A stretch of 64,000 bases of DNA from Linnemannia elongata (taxonomy: Eukaryota; Mortierellomycota; Mortierellomycetes; Mortierellales; Mortierellaceae), in NCBI GenBank assembly GCA_036320915.1, contig JAXBDG010000008.1, positions 2,480,001 to 2,544,000 on the forward strand, in the 5' to 3' direction. Under the pieces are notes generated by a model. It did not search any database and was not told the origin of the DNA. It was given only the letters and a program-made list of their open reading frames with translations. A program made the position numbers and the translations under genes. This document shows, piece by piece, positions 1 through 11,011 of the stretch; position 1 is the stretch's first letter; every line of letters begins with the position of its first letter.

Positions 1-805
1 TCCTCTTTCCCTCTGAATATTCGCTATCTTTGTCATTTACTCCTTTTCTGCCTTGAGAGGTGTCTGTCCACGAATAAATAGAAAAAAACTCTTCACCAGG
101 ACAAGATTTTTTGGCGCTTGTCAGGAATGGAGGATACCCATGCACACACACACATGGACTTGGCAGAAATGTGAGAGCACATATAACGCATAGAGCGGCA
201 GAGGGACAGAGGGACAGAGGGACAGAGGGAGGGCACATAGGTTAATCTTTCGTCATACATGGTGAATTGTGCAAAGAGTACTCTAGTACCTCTTGAAGTA
301 TGTGTGTTTTTTTTTTGTTGAAGCCATGGCGAAGGATGGAGCAGCGGAATTGACGGAGCAGAAGGAGCAGCAAAAAAAGCTGATGGTACAGAGCTGCGGG
401 GAAAAGAGGGGAATGTAGCAAAAGGTGAAAAAGGAGAGGAGAATCAAATGGACGTGTGCGTTAGGTATGGGTAGCATGAAAGCGGTGGGCAATTAAAGGC
501 TGCGGGGCGGATGATCGTTCCGTTTCTCTGTTTGTTGTTGCCCCTGATCTCGATGGTCAGCGTTCTGTTGTCGTCAATTGACATAACCAAAGCAGCATCC
601 TGTTACCCCATCCCTCTTTTCCCTTGACCTTTTTCTATTTAAAGGGGCATCGGGTCAACAGTTCGTTTTTCTTGTTTTATCTTTCACTGTTTTCTTTTCT
701 TTTCCACCCCGCTCTACCCTCTTCTCACTTTCATTCATATCATTCTTGCATTCTCACTCACCTTTCATTTTTATCTCTTGATCTTTTAAACCTCAAAAAC
801 TAAGC
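1..805. other. Left-edge intergenic region / arrestin upstream region
   Basis: No convincing coding sequence. It contains an 8-base tandem (unit gggacaga, about 3.5 copies, near 202-230), a TATA-like tattttaaa-type element near 635-642 (written tatttaaa) and a pyrimidine-rich tract from about 663 to 780 just ahead of the arrestin start codon. These last two look like promoter and 5' leader, which is inference. Confidence 0.5.
635..642 (+). promoter_or_regulatory. TATA-like element upstream of the arrestin gene
   Basis: The sequence tatttaaa lies about 165 bases before the arrestin ATG and is followed by a long C/T-rich tract, the usual arrangement of a fungal promoter and transcription start region. 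The assignment rests on sequence resemblance only. Confidence 0.3.
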
Positions 806-2622
806 ATGGTCTCTTCATCATTAGTAGAAGAATGGTTCTCCATTCAACTCGATAAACCCCACATCGTGCTTGCTGGTCAGCACGGTTCCCTTCCTTCTGC
901 CACGTCCTCCCCTACTTCTCCTAATTCCCCTGCCATACAAACTACGACGCGACACGTCTTGACAGGAACCATTGCCCTCACACTCAGCAAGACCATGAAT
1001 GTACGTTCACTAAACATCCAGTTCTCTGGCCTGGCTCGAAGTGCCTACTTTTTCGACTCGTCCTCCCTCTTTGAACATGCCCAGCCTTGCCTCCCTTGTG
1101 GTAATTTTCTCTCCTCCATGCCCTTCTTATTTCCTACTTTTTGAACGTCTAAATGACGCTTTGCCCAATCAGCCCATCCATGCAAAGAAATCCCCTTGCA
1201 ACAAACTGACATGATATCGTGACATCAACGGCGTTTAATATTGCATCCCTTGTAGATAAGTTCAGTTACAGTTGCGAGCTAATCGACAAACGGATACCCA
1301 TCCTCTCAACAAACCCCAAAGAACCTCGCACACTCTCCGCCGGTCAATACACGTTCCCATTCTCCATCCCACTTCCCGAGTCCCTCCCCTCCGTCCTGAC
1401 GACTGACTCCGTCAACATCAACTACCAACTCACCGCCAGCCTCCAGCCAGTTTCTTTCCTCCCCTTTGCTCAACCCTACCAGACCACCAAACCTATTATT
1501 CTTTTGCGAGTGAATGATGTTCCTGGGGACAGCTTTTATAGTCCGAGGCAGGTCCAGTTTGTATCGAAGCGGACGGACCGTGTGCTGGGCGAGGTGCGAG
1601 TCCCTCATAGGGTGCTACCTAGTGGTGGAACTGTTCCTTTGAACCTGCATCTGAACCTTCGTGGGAACTTGACGAATGTTTCCAAGGTGGCGATCGAACT
1701 CTGGGAGAGGGCTTTTCGACTGCAAGAGCCGCCAGCTGGAACCGACGGCAGCAATAATTCAACAACATCGAGAGTGCAGGTGGATGAGCGACGAGTGAGT
1801 TGTCAGAGCTGCCCAATCTCGGACTGGCCAAGCTGTTCGTCTACAGGAGAGACCATCGAGGTCTCGAAACGACTCTTGTTCAAGGTGCCCCAGATGCCCC
1901 TCGATGTCTGGGCGGACGAGCCCGATCGTATAGTTTCCACCGACCGTCGATCTTACCTACCCAAGGGATACTGCAACAACTCAGGCGTGCATTCGTTGGT
2001 CGGCCTCGAGATTCAGCACATGTTGCGAGTGGTGGTATTCGTTGACGGACAGTTGGCGAGCGGGTCGTCGACGGGGACCACTTTTCCTGTAGACGATACT
2101 GCACATGGCGAGGCACGGGTTCATATTCTGGGATTGCAGGAACAACAGCCACAAGGCGAGGATGAGGCAGAGTTGCCGAGCTATCATCGCTCATTTACGA
2201 CAATGGTGGTGGATGGGGCTCGATTGGCTGAGATGGATCGCAGGTCGTTTGAGGCACTACAGGATTTCGAGATGCTCACGACTCGTTCGCCGTCGTTGAA
2301 TACCACAGATTCAAGGGTAACGGTGGCCGCAGTTTCAGCAACGGAGTCAGCGCAATCAGGAAATGAGACGGTGATGGTGCACCCGCCATGCTACGAGGAG
2401 AGCATACGGTCGTCGTTCACGTCGTCGAGGGGAGTTGTGTCTACAGAGTGGACGCGGGGGGCGAGTCTTGACCAGCGGAGTCTTCATGACAGTTTGTGGG
2501 AGACCAACAGTAGTCGCCCAAGTACCAGTACTGACACCTACGCGCAGGACCTGGCTAACTACACCGAGAGATACTCCTATGCTACGCCTCTTTCCATTGC
2601 GTCCTCAATTGATGAACGTTGA
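806..2622 (+). CDS. Alpha-arrestin (ART-like) with PPxY and LPxY motifs
   Basis: Two exons, 806-1100 and 1256-2622, join in phase 1 to give 553 residues. The intron is gtaatt...tgtag. Residues about 10-200 resemble an arrestin N domain (GQYTFPFSIPLP near residues 128-139) and about 205-365 an arrestin C domain (VPHRVLPSGGTVPLNLHLNL, then VGLEIQHMLRVVVFV). The tail beyond is Ser/Thr-rich and holds LPSY (about 405-408) and PPCY (about 475-478). LPxY and PPxY are known docking motifs for the WW domains of Rsp5/NEDD4 ubiquitin ligases, so the protein is probably an adaptor for ubiquitination and endocytosis of plasma-membrane transporters. Its cargo cannot be read from sequence. The start is the first ATG in frame, in aagcATGg context. 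Its stop lies only 190 bases before the GlyRS start codon. Confidence 0.85.
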
Positions 2623-2812
2623 ATCATATAAGTATCAAGCAACGCACGTGACTCATGGTGGCTTGTGCTCCCAGTTCCTTCTTATCAGTATTTTTTGTCA
2701 CTGGCGAGTCAGAAGCCAGAAAAAAGATAGAAATAAAAAGGTGCAAAACGATTCGATTCTCTTCTCATTCAATCACTTGATCCACCCTAACCACATCACT
2801 CACACATCCACA

Positions 2813-5781
2813 ATGTCCGCCACTGAACCAGCATTCAACCGCCCCGCCCTCGAGCAGCTTCTCGGCAAGCGCTTCTTCTACGCCCCTGCCTTCTCTCTCT
2901 ACGGAGGTAACTTTCTTTTCTTTTTTTTAGTTGCTTGGTTCAAGAGAAGGCTTTAACCTTAGCCTTTGCTGGATATAACAATACCTACACACTCCCTTGG
3001 GAAGAAATACAACACAAAGGAGACAGCTGCAACAATACCAGCAGTCATAGACGCGCGTTAAAAGACAAAAAGAGGCTCACCTATTCATAAAACCTGCATC
3101 TCATCGAAAAATAGGCGTTGCTGGTCTTTACGACTACGGTCCTCCAGGTTGCGCCCTCCAGGCCAACGTCCTCGACATCTGGCGCAAGCACTTTGTTCTG
3201 GAGGAGGACATGCTCGAGGTCGACTGCTCGATCATGACCCCCGCTGAGGTCTTGAAGACCTCGGGCCACGTCGACCGTTTCTCGGACTGGATGTGCAAGG
3301 ATCTCAAGACTGGTGAGATCTTCCGTGCCGACCATTTGGTTGAGAACGTCCTCGAGGCCCGTCTCGATGGTGACAAGATTGCCCGTAACGCCCCTATCGA
3401 GACCAAGGCCGACAAGGACGAGAAGAAGAAGAAGAAGGCTGCCAAGGTCACTGCCGTCCGCCTTGAGGATTCAGTCGTTCAGACCTACAAGGAGATCCTT
3501 GCCCAGGTGCGTTTTTCTTTGAGGGTTTGTTTGAAGGCTTGTTGTTTTGTGTGGGGAAGGACAGCGTGTGTGCATGACCTTCCCCGCATTACCTTATCAA
3601 TTATAGGATAGAGTTGGAGTTTGGACACGTCAGGACATTATCAAAAGCAGGATTGACAGGATACTCTCACCTGAGTAGAGAGGAGCAGCATTGTTTGTGT
3701 TTATTTGTGTTGTTCGTTTTGTTCTGAAGCATAACCTTCATTTTGGGGACCAATTGCTCAAACAAATGATAAGACAGCACATCACATCTCTCAACAACTA
3801 TCGACAACCACCTTAGATGAATTGGACAAAAGGGAAAAAAAGGCGCCCTGATCTCATGATGGATTGCCTAGAACTCACACACTCCTCTCCTTTTCCTCTT
3901 TTTCTATTTTACGTTTATGTGCGTCTCCACATTCGACCCAACATCACCACCCCCTACGACTTGTACGACGACACAACCGGGAACATCGTCGTTTCGTATT
4001 CCTTCTACTGCCTCTGTCATTCAAAATGGAAACGGCATTCGACAAAACAATAGATTGACAACTACTCTGGCCCGGAACTCGGCGAATTGATGCGCACCCA
4101 CCAAATCAAATCGCCCGAGACCGGCAACGATATCTCGGAGCCCGTTGTCTTCAACCTCATGTTCGCCTCGAGCATTGGACCCACTGGCCAGTTCCCTGGT
4201 TTCTTGCGTCCCGAGACTGCTCAGGGTCAATTCCTCAACTTCAAGAGATTGCTCGAGTTCAACAACGACCGCATGCCCTTTGCCTCTGCCCAGATCGGTC
4301 GCTCCTTCCGTAACGAGATTTCTCCTCGCGAGGGTCTTCTCCGCGTCAGGTAATAGCAACTGGATAGCAGCAAGGATTGAAGATTTGGCTGGACAAGAAC
4401 TCGGCAGGATCCAGTCTGGTTTCGCGGGATCTGCATTTTGGTTGTTTCAGACCGCATGGAACACTGAGGGGTGATATCTCACTGACATTGTTTCTTTTGT
4501 TTGATAGAGAGTTCACCATGGCCGAGATTGAGCACTATGTCGACCCCGCCAAGAAGGACCACTCTCGCTTCAGCGAGGTCGCCGACTACAAGCTCAGCAT
4601 CTTGCCTGCCTCTGTCCAGCTTTCTGGCAAGACTGACCTTTTGAACATCACCGTTCGCGAGGCTGTGGAGAAGAAGATTATCGACAACCAGACTTTGGGC
4701 TACTTCTTGGTCCGCATCCACATGTTCTTGACCAAGATCGGTATCAACCCCGACCGTATTCGTTTCCGTCAGCACATGGCCAACGAGATGGCCCATTACG
4801 CCTGCGACTGCTGGGATGCCGAGATCCACACCTCGTACGGCTGGAAGGAGTGCGTTGGCTGTGCTGATCGTTCTGCCTACGATTTGACTGTCCACACCAA
4901 CAAGACTGGCGAGAAGTTGGTTGTCCGTGAGCGTCTTCCTGAGCCCTTGGTCGAGGAGAAGCTTCAGCTCGAGATCAACAAGAAGGTCTTTGGTCCCCGT
5001 TTCAAGAAGGACGCCAAGGCTGTCGAGGAGCACTTGGCTGCTTTGGACGAGAACACTTTGGTTGGCTTGAAGAAGTCTCACGATGAGGCTGGCACCTTTG
5101 CCATCAACGTCAACGGTTCCTCCTTCGATATCACCAAGGACCTTATCACCAGCTTCGAGAGGGTCTCCATCACCACCCACAGTATGTCACATGTCCCATT
5201 TTGTTCTCTGTCAGGAACTGTTGGCTATACATGACGGATATGGTTGACTAACACGTTTTGTTTTTCTTATTTGTTGGTGGATAGTTCGCGAGTACACCCC
5301 TAACGTTATTGAGCCTTCATTCGGTATTGGTCGTATCTTGTACTGCTTGATGGAGCACGTCTACTGGACCCGCCCCGAGGGTGAGGCCCGTGGTGTTCTT
5401 TCCTTCCCTCCCGTTGTTGCCCCCACCAAGTGCTTGTTGGTTCCTCTCTCAACCAACGAGGTCTTTGTGCCCATCCTCAACAAGGTCTCTGCCCAGCTCC
5501 GCCGCAGCGGTGTGTCGAGCAAGATTGACGACTCTGGTGCTTCAATCGGTCGTCGCTATGCCCGTAACGACGAGCTCGGCACACCTTTCGGCATCACTGT
5601 CGATTTCCAGTCTGCCCAGGACGATACCATTACCCTCCGTGAGCGTGACTCGACCAAGCAGATCCGTGAGAAGATTGAGGTCGTTGTCGACCTCGTCAAG
5701 GAGATGTGCGAGGGCAAGATTACCTGGGCCGATGTCTCTGCCAAGTACCCTGCCTTTGTCTCTCAGGAGGTTGCCGAGTAA
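2813..5781 (+). CDS. GRS1: Glycyl-tRNA synthetase (class II, eukaryotic type)
   Basis: Five exons, 2813-2906, 3115-3506, 4054-4349, 4508-5181 and 5285-5781, all with GT-AG borders and consistent phases, encode 650 residues, the usual size for eukaryotic GlyRS. It charges tRNA-Gly with glycine using ATP. The N-terminal catalytic part shows [13 protein letters not shown] then GLYDYGPPG. Class II motif 2 is seen as RPETAQG (about 214-220) and [10 protein letters not shown] (about 247-256), and motif 3 as EPSFGIGR (about 495-502). A Lys-rich insertion ([10 protein letters not shown], about 136-145) lies in the catalytic region, and the C-terminal anticodon-binding domain carries the usual [12 protein letters not shown] segment. 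Intron 2 is long (547 bases). The frame stays open upstream of the chosen ATG to at least 2435, with ATGs at 2579 and 2612. Fungi usually make cytosolic and mitochondrial GlyRS from one gene, so a longer form is possible. The identification is secure. Confidence 0.97.
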
Positions 5782-6061
5782 ACTCGTTGTTTGCCTTTTC
5801 TTTCTGTATCCAAATAAATGTTTTTGTCTTTTTTATTCACATTCGCTTTATCCAACACAATCTCTCTCTCTTTTTTCTTTCTCTCCCTTCACCTGGATAC
5901 AATATATGCTTCTGATTCCACGCACACTCTTCTTGCACGATTGCTTGCTTTTGAAAGTCTTTTTAATTGTTTGATAATGTACAGAGTGGTATTCGTTGAC
6001 AAAAGGAAGAACAATTTATTATTCCATTTGTTTTGCAGTGTGCTAAAGACGCTGAAAGAAT

Positions 6062-7155
6062 TTAAGCACGCTCCTTGCGGTCACCGCGGGGCTTGCGGAA
6101 TGTGTCAACGGAGGCCTGCTTGACCTCAACGGCAGTGACACCAGCAAGGTCCTCGAAGTTCAAGGACTTGAGCAAAGCCTGAGTATCGGTATCGATCTCA
6201 ATAGCGGAAGTGTCCAAGGCCGAGAACTCGGGGATGTAGTTGTCCTTGCGCTCGCGCTCCTCCTCCTGGAGCTTGAAGGAGATACCACGGACGGGTCCAC
6301 GCTGGATACGCTTCATCAAGTGGGTGGTGAAACCGGCAATCTTGTTGCGGAGGCGCTTGGAGGGGATGATGGCGACCTCGGAAGCAATCTTCTTGTTGGT
6401 CTGGAAGTCCAGGGTGAGACGAGGGTAGTACTTCTCGATGAGGACCTTGGAGGCTCTCTTGACAGTCTTGGTACGAACGCGACCCTGTTTGTTTGAAGTG
6501 GAAGAGAAGATAAAAAAATGTTAAATATTGAGCTTGGAACAAAGGTGTGAAGTTGTTTTAGATATATCCGTGTGAAGGTGGTTGTCGGTCTCCAGTCGTA
6601 TCCTATAAAACACTCCTTCCTGTAAACGTTTGACACTGTTATCCGTCCTAGCTCCCAACCACCAGTTGCTTCTGACCCATAACTCCTTTCCTTGAGACTG
6701 TTCACGCCTCAGACAGCACGAGAGTTCTATGTCAAGTTTTTCTTCCTTATTCCTGTTTCTTCACTTGGTTTGAGATCAGAAAAGGATACGAAATAGACTG
6801 AGGGATAAGACTCTGTAAAGAAAGAGGAGTGAACAACGCGACAACAAAAAAGAGCTGGTAAAAGGGTGGTGGTTGAGAGCAGATCCTGGAGATCGGTCAA
6901 ACGGGCGATAGGTTGCTGGTTGAATGTCGATGGAGTGTTTTGTCGAGCATAGGATCTGGCACTGGGACAAAGTCGAAAAGAAAAAGTCGATACGGGGGGT
7001 CGGATGATGATGGCCGGATGGGTGGGATACGGGGATGGATGCATTGATGGATTGGGAGTGGATGGATGGATGGATGGGGGAAAGTATGGGCCTTCCTCGG
7101 CTAGTGCGCCGCCGTCTCAATTGCATATGCGCAAATTGAATGCCATTTTTACCAT
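6062..7155 (-). CDS. RPS17: 40S ribosomal protein S17 (eS17)
   Basis: The main exon, 7155-side downstream part 6484-6062, encodes 140 residues matching the eS17 family end to end: [20 protein letters not shown] at the start, [20 protein letters not shown] in the middle and a basic [10 protein letters not shown] tail. It is a structural protein of the small ribosomal subunit. The exon starts in phase 0 at a cag acceptor with the second codon (Gly), so the initiator ATG must sit alone in an upstream exon. The only ATG directly followed by GT in the upstream region I checked is 7155-7153 (context tcaaaATG, donor GTAAAA), giving a 666-base intron (7152-6487 region) and 141 residues in total. The family identity is certain. 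The start exon is inferred. The convergent GlyRS stop is 280 bases away. Confidence 0.9.
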
Positions 7156-7720
7156 TTTGATAAGATTGTGTGGAGGAGAAAAAGAAAGGAGGAAGAACTC
7201 TGTGATTCAGGGACAGGGACTGTTGATAAGGCAAACTTGAGATTGATTGATTAAGGGGAACGGGCTGAGAATCTTTGGGCGAGGGAAGAGATCAAAATGA
7301 AAAATCGAGCAGGACAAGCCCAGGCGGACGCTTCGAGTACAGGCGCGATAGTTAACATACAAGAACGCGCTTATATCATCCATCTTTCCCCTCCTCCCTT
7401 TTTTTCTTGTCCAACTTGCAAGACTGATTGCTCATCATGCTGCCTCGGTTGATCTGGTTGCCTATTGTACACGACTCCAGTTGGAGAAGCATTTTCTTCC
7501 CCCTGGCCAACACTAGTAACCATTCGGCTTGCCATCGTTTTATCATACACGCGCTCCGCTCTTTTCTAGTCACATTAATGCAACAGACTCTTTTCAAGGC
7601 ACCAAGGAAATAAGCGCACAAAGGCACTCCCAAGAAATAACTGCCCTGTTTGCCCTTTGACGCCAACCCACGCAAGGCGCAGGCAGTCAATTTTTATTAC
7701 TTGAGGCACCCGTTACCTTT

Positions 7721-7722
<2 letters not shown>

Positions 7723-7765
<43 letters not shown>
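7723..7765. repeat. Poly-T run, 43 bases
   Basis: Uninterrupted run of T. Long homopolymers recur through the intergenic DNA of this window. It could be a simple repeat or the poly(A) end of an old retroposed copy on the minus strand; no target-site duplication was recognised. Confidence 0.9.
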
Positions 7766-8194
7766 CGTTTGTCTCTTGTATGGTCTCTGTCTTTCCTTCA
7801 TCCTTCCAATATGGCCGCCATACATCTTCCTACATACCAAACCAAACTCTGAATAATAAGACGGCTACGAACATCAACAATACAAATCCCTCTTTGAGAA
7901 CATGAATAATGAAGTTATATCGTTCACCCTCTTTGTTAAAAGAAAAGAAGAGCTCGAAGAGTGTTAACTCTTCGTCCGCCGTCAATAATACAATAAGACG
8001 AGCTCAAAATGGTTACCGAAATGAAAATGAACAAATGCCTATCCGCTGTGAAAAACGATGAGATCGAAAATGAATATGAATGCCTTGCCCACCGTCAAAA
8101 GGTTTCGGGACCAAAAGAAAAAAAAAAAAAGACATCTGCACCATTATGTCAAACAGGTCAATCCCTTGTCGTCCACAACGTGATAAAAATATAT

Positions 8195-8350
8195 TCAAAT
8201 CCATTGAAGTGAGCGCTGTGCTGTAGGAGAGACACCGGTGGCCCATTGGATGTGGCAGAGTTTGTCAGCTTCCATATCCACGAACATGAGTTTCTTGCTA
8301 TAGCCAGGGGGTATCTTGGTTAGTCTACGGGGACGTGAAGCCCACACAGG
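8195..8350 (-). pseudogene. Coding-like fragment, family not recognised
   Basis: On the minus strand an open stretch of 51 codons starts just after an acceptor-like ttag (8353-8351) and ends at a TGA (8197-8195). It has balanced composition, including RRLTKIPPGYSKK followed by LMFVDMEADKLCHIQW, unlike the repetitive translations around it. There is no start codon in place and I could not find a matching upstream exon with confidence. It may be the last exon of a decayed or unannotated gene. I do not recognise the family. Confidence 0.3.
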
Positions 8351-8746
8351 CTAATTTCGAGTCGTGTAAAGTAGACCACGCTCAGTACGTATCGGTGCCC
8401 TAGATGAGAGAAAATGAAAAGAACTTTCGACGATGAAACATACTTGTTGAAAGCCAATCGTACCAAGGAGTTCACGTCCTCCGCGAAAAAGAATATTTAC
8501 CGTGCAATTATTATTTCTTCAACTCGTTGTGTTGTTGTTACAGTTCTATGAAAGCTATGGCCCTAGCTACATCTTCGCGTATGGGGTATGAGTGCATGTT
8601 GAACAAGATGAAGATGATCGACGGCACCCCGTTGGTGGACGAAAAGTGTATCGCTTAAGTACCAGCCCATTCATTCCTTCGCTGGGATGCACACTATCAT
8701 CCACTATTTTTTTTCCAAGCTTGCCCTGACAAAACACTCCTTGCCT

Positions 8747-8748
<2 letters not shown>

Positions 8749-8786
<38 letters not shown>
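8749..8786. repeat. Poly-T run, 38 bases
   Basis: Uninterrupted run of T, 1 kb from the previous T run and in the same orientation, on the far side of the coding-like fragment at 8195-8350. Confidence 0.9.
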
Positions 8787-9101
8787 CACCATTTGGAAAT
8801 CGGCAACTAAAGGAACTTCAACAAATATCAATCATCCTGTTTGTGCTTCCTCGGAAAAACTGCTGACCATGGTTTCGTATGAACTTGGTAGCACTGGGTG
8901 ATTGACGCTGTACTGGCGGTCTTGGATTCAGTTCTCGTAGAACTATCGGATATGGACATCAAAAACGGAGGGCAAGAAGGGTCAGTCTCCTCTTGTGGGT
9001 AGCCGCAAGGTAATTGACATATGATAACCTAGATGAGTCGGTCAAGTCGATTGGGTACTAAACCGGCATTGAAAGCTGCAGGAACGCTCTCGGAGCCATC
9101 G

Positions 9102-9293
9102 TCAGGCGTAAGAGGAAAGGTGTTCATGGAAACGACGGATGGTACACGATGCTGGTAGATCGAATATAGCGTCAACTCGTCGGTTTGGTTGGTCTATCGG
9201 GGACTCAGGTGTAGAAGAATCGAAACCAAGAATAAAATCCTCTGTCAACATATAATATCGGCGGCGGCGGCGGCGACGACTTCGGCAAAACAA
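9102..9293 (-). pseudogene. Second coding-like fragment in the gene-poor region
   Basis: A minus-strand open stretch whose later part reads like real protein (ILGFDSSTPESPIDQPNRR, then DAIFDLPASCTIRRFHEHLS) before a TGA. Beyond the stop, another frame continues with similar character (PDDGSESVPAAFNAGLVPNR), as expected of a frameshifted relic or a missed intron. The Arg run near its start is encoded by the CGG/CGA-rich patch. Family not recognised. Confidence 0.25.
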
Positions 9294-11011
9294 TTAACGG
9301 GTATGAAGAAATCACTCACCATAATGGATCCGACGGCGACTGCCACAAAACACAGCACACAAAAATATTCAACAAGTGGCTGTGACTCACTGCAAGGTGC
9401 CTTTGTCAGAGTGGTTGAAGTAACAACTCAACAGCAGCAACATCAAGAGATTGACCAAATTACCCTTCAACATTGACCAGCAACAACAATGATAGCAAAT
9501 CACCTAGCTTAACAAAGTAGTATCAATACAGCGGCACCACCACCGCACACTTACACAGCATTCATTGCACATTGCATCCACGGCATCCTCGGATGACAAC
9601 AGAGATGAGTACGGTTCGAACTATCCGGGTGAGGAAGTCGAGTTCAGTGTCAACATGTTCTTTCGTTTCGTCTATCGTGCACTGGAAAAAAGGGGGGGCA
9701 AGCCTCCAGCTAAGTCGACAAAAAATGGTATCAGTGGTGACGAGAACGATTCATCTGACAGTGAACTTGACCATGAATCCGGTCCATTCGAAACCAAGAA
9801 ACCAAGAAAACAAAACGCAGGATGTCTTCTGTGTCTTACTTAGAAGACCAGAACCAAAAAATGCAGGAGTGAAACTGGTGCCGAGGATGGTCGAAAAAAA
9901 CGAATGAGGGAAGGTGATGATGAATCATAAGAAAAAGGGGGGAGGTTTTCAAATGTGAAAGGTAAGAGGTTCACGGAGACATTCAAGTGGAGTTGATCGA
10001 CAAGTTGTTTATTCAACAAGGATGCTAACAAACTCTTCTTTTGCCGAATGCTTAATACAGAGTTGACACCTCAACACATTATTTCCAGAAATTGGCGCGG
10101 CAGAGTAGCGATGACAAAACCTCTGGCCCGTACCAAAAGCATCACGCCGAAGAAGACCAAAACAACGGGAAACAGACAGGCGAAGAAAAATATGCGACAA
10201 ATATTTTCAGGAACAAGCTTGCGAGGAGATCAGTCAATCAGGTTTTACTGATCACAAGGTTGTCAGTCTCACTTTTTTTCATATATCATCGCGCAAAGGC
10301 ACACACGTTCCTTCTCACACTTTTCGTATCTCATTCACTTTTTGTTCCTTCTCTCTGTCTCTATCTCTTTCTCGCCACAAAATTACCTTGTTCTAGAACA
10401 TGCAAGTCGAGGCTAGATCAGATAGTAAGGTCAAGATGAAAGCAAGGACAGGATGAGGGCTTTATTTTGCCTTTTCCTCATCAAGCTTAAAAACTTATTT
10501 TTCACAAACCTGCCTGGCCTTTTTGTCTGACCAGCTTGATATCTTTTCCTGACTCGGCTCAACCATTTCCTAAAACCAGCATAGGCCACTTTCGGCAAAC
10601 CGCCTCAAAATACTTTGATTGACAAGCACAAAACCTCTTTCACTAAACACGTTTTCTTCTCCTGCCAACCAAAACTCCTACCCTCCCTCATGGACTTACT
10701 CTGTTCGCGCGCTTGTTCAACCAATACAAGCGCGTCGCTTCAGAACCTCTTTTCAACAGGACCCGTACACCCTCTCGTCATCAATGGTTCACAGTGTCCA
10801 GACACTCACATCAACAACCACAAAATAAGGACACACCTTCGAGACACGTAAGTTTTAAATGAAATTGTGTGGATTTTTTGTATTAAACGGTTTAAACAAA
10901 AATGCTTCAAAAGGACTAGCTATATGTAATGGTAAAAAGACAACTGTACTGTAAAAAAAATGAAATAACTAAAATACTAAAAAAAAACACTAAAAAAGCA
11001 CCTCCCACTTC

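Larger units (their letters stand above)
7156..11011. other. 3.9 kb gene-poor region with coding-like relics
   Basis: No intact gene could be assembled. It holds two long poly-T runs, a perfect 8-bp hairpin (7955-7962 pairing with 7967-7974, loop gtta), a CGG/CGA-rich patch near 9262-9280, and several short stretches with coding-like amino-acid composition, two of which are listed separately. The last 150 bases before 11011 are A/T-rich 3' flank of VTC4. Confidence 0.5.

Noticed and set aside
1795..1846. Apparent 52-base intron (gtgagt...ctacag) inside arrestin exon 2
   Set aside because: Removing it shifts the frame and destroys the arrestin C-domain sequence that continues in frame on both sides.
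9240..9300. CGG/CGA-rich patch considered as a trinucleotide or CRISPR-like repeat
   Set aside because: Only about seven irregular triplets, no spacers and no repeat-spacer periodicity.
9610..9620. tRNA B-box-like ggttcgaac (also near 16604)
   Set aside because: No A box or cloverleaf-forming sequence lies upstream at the right spacing.
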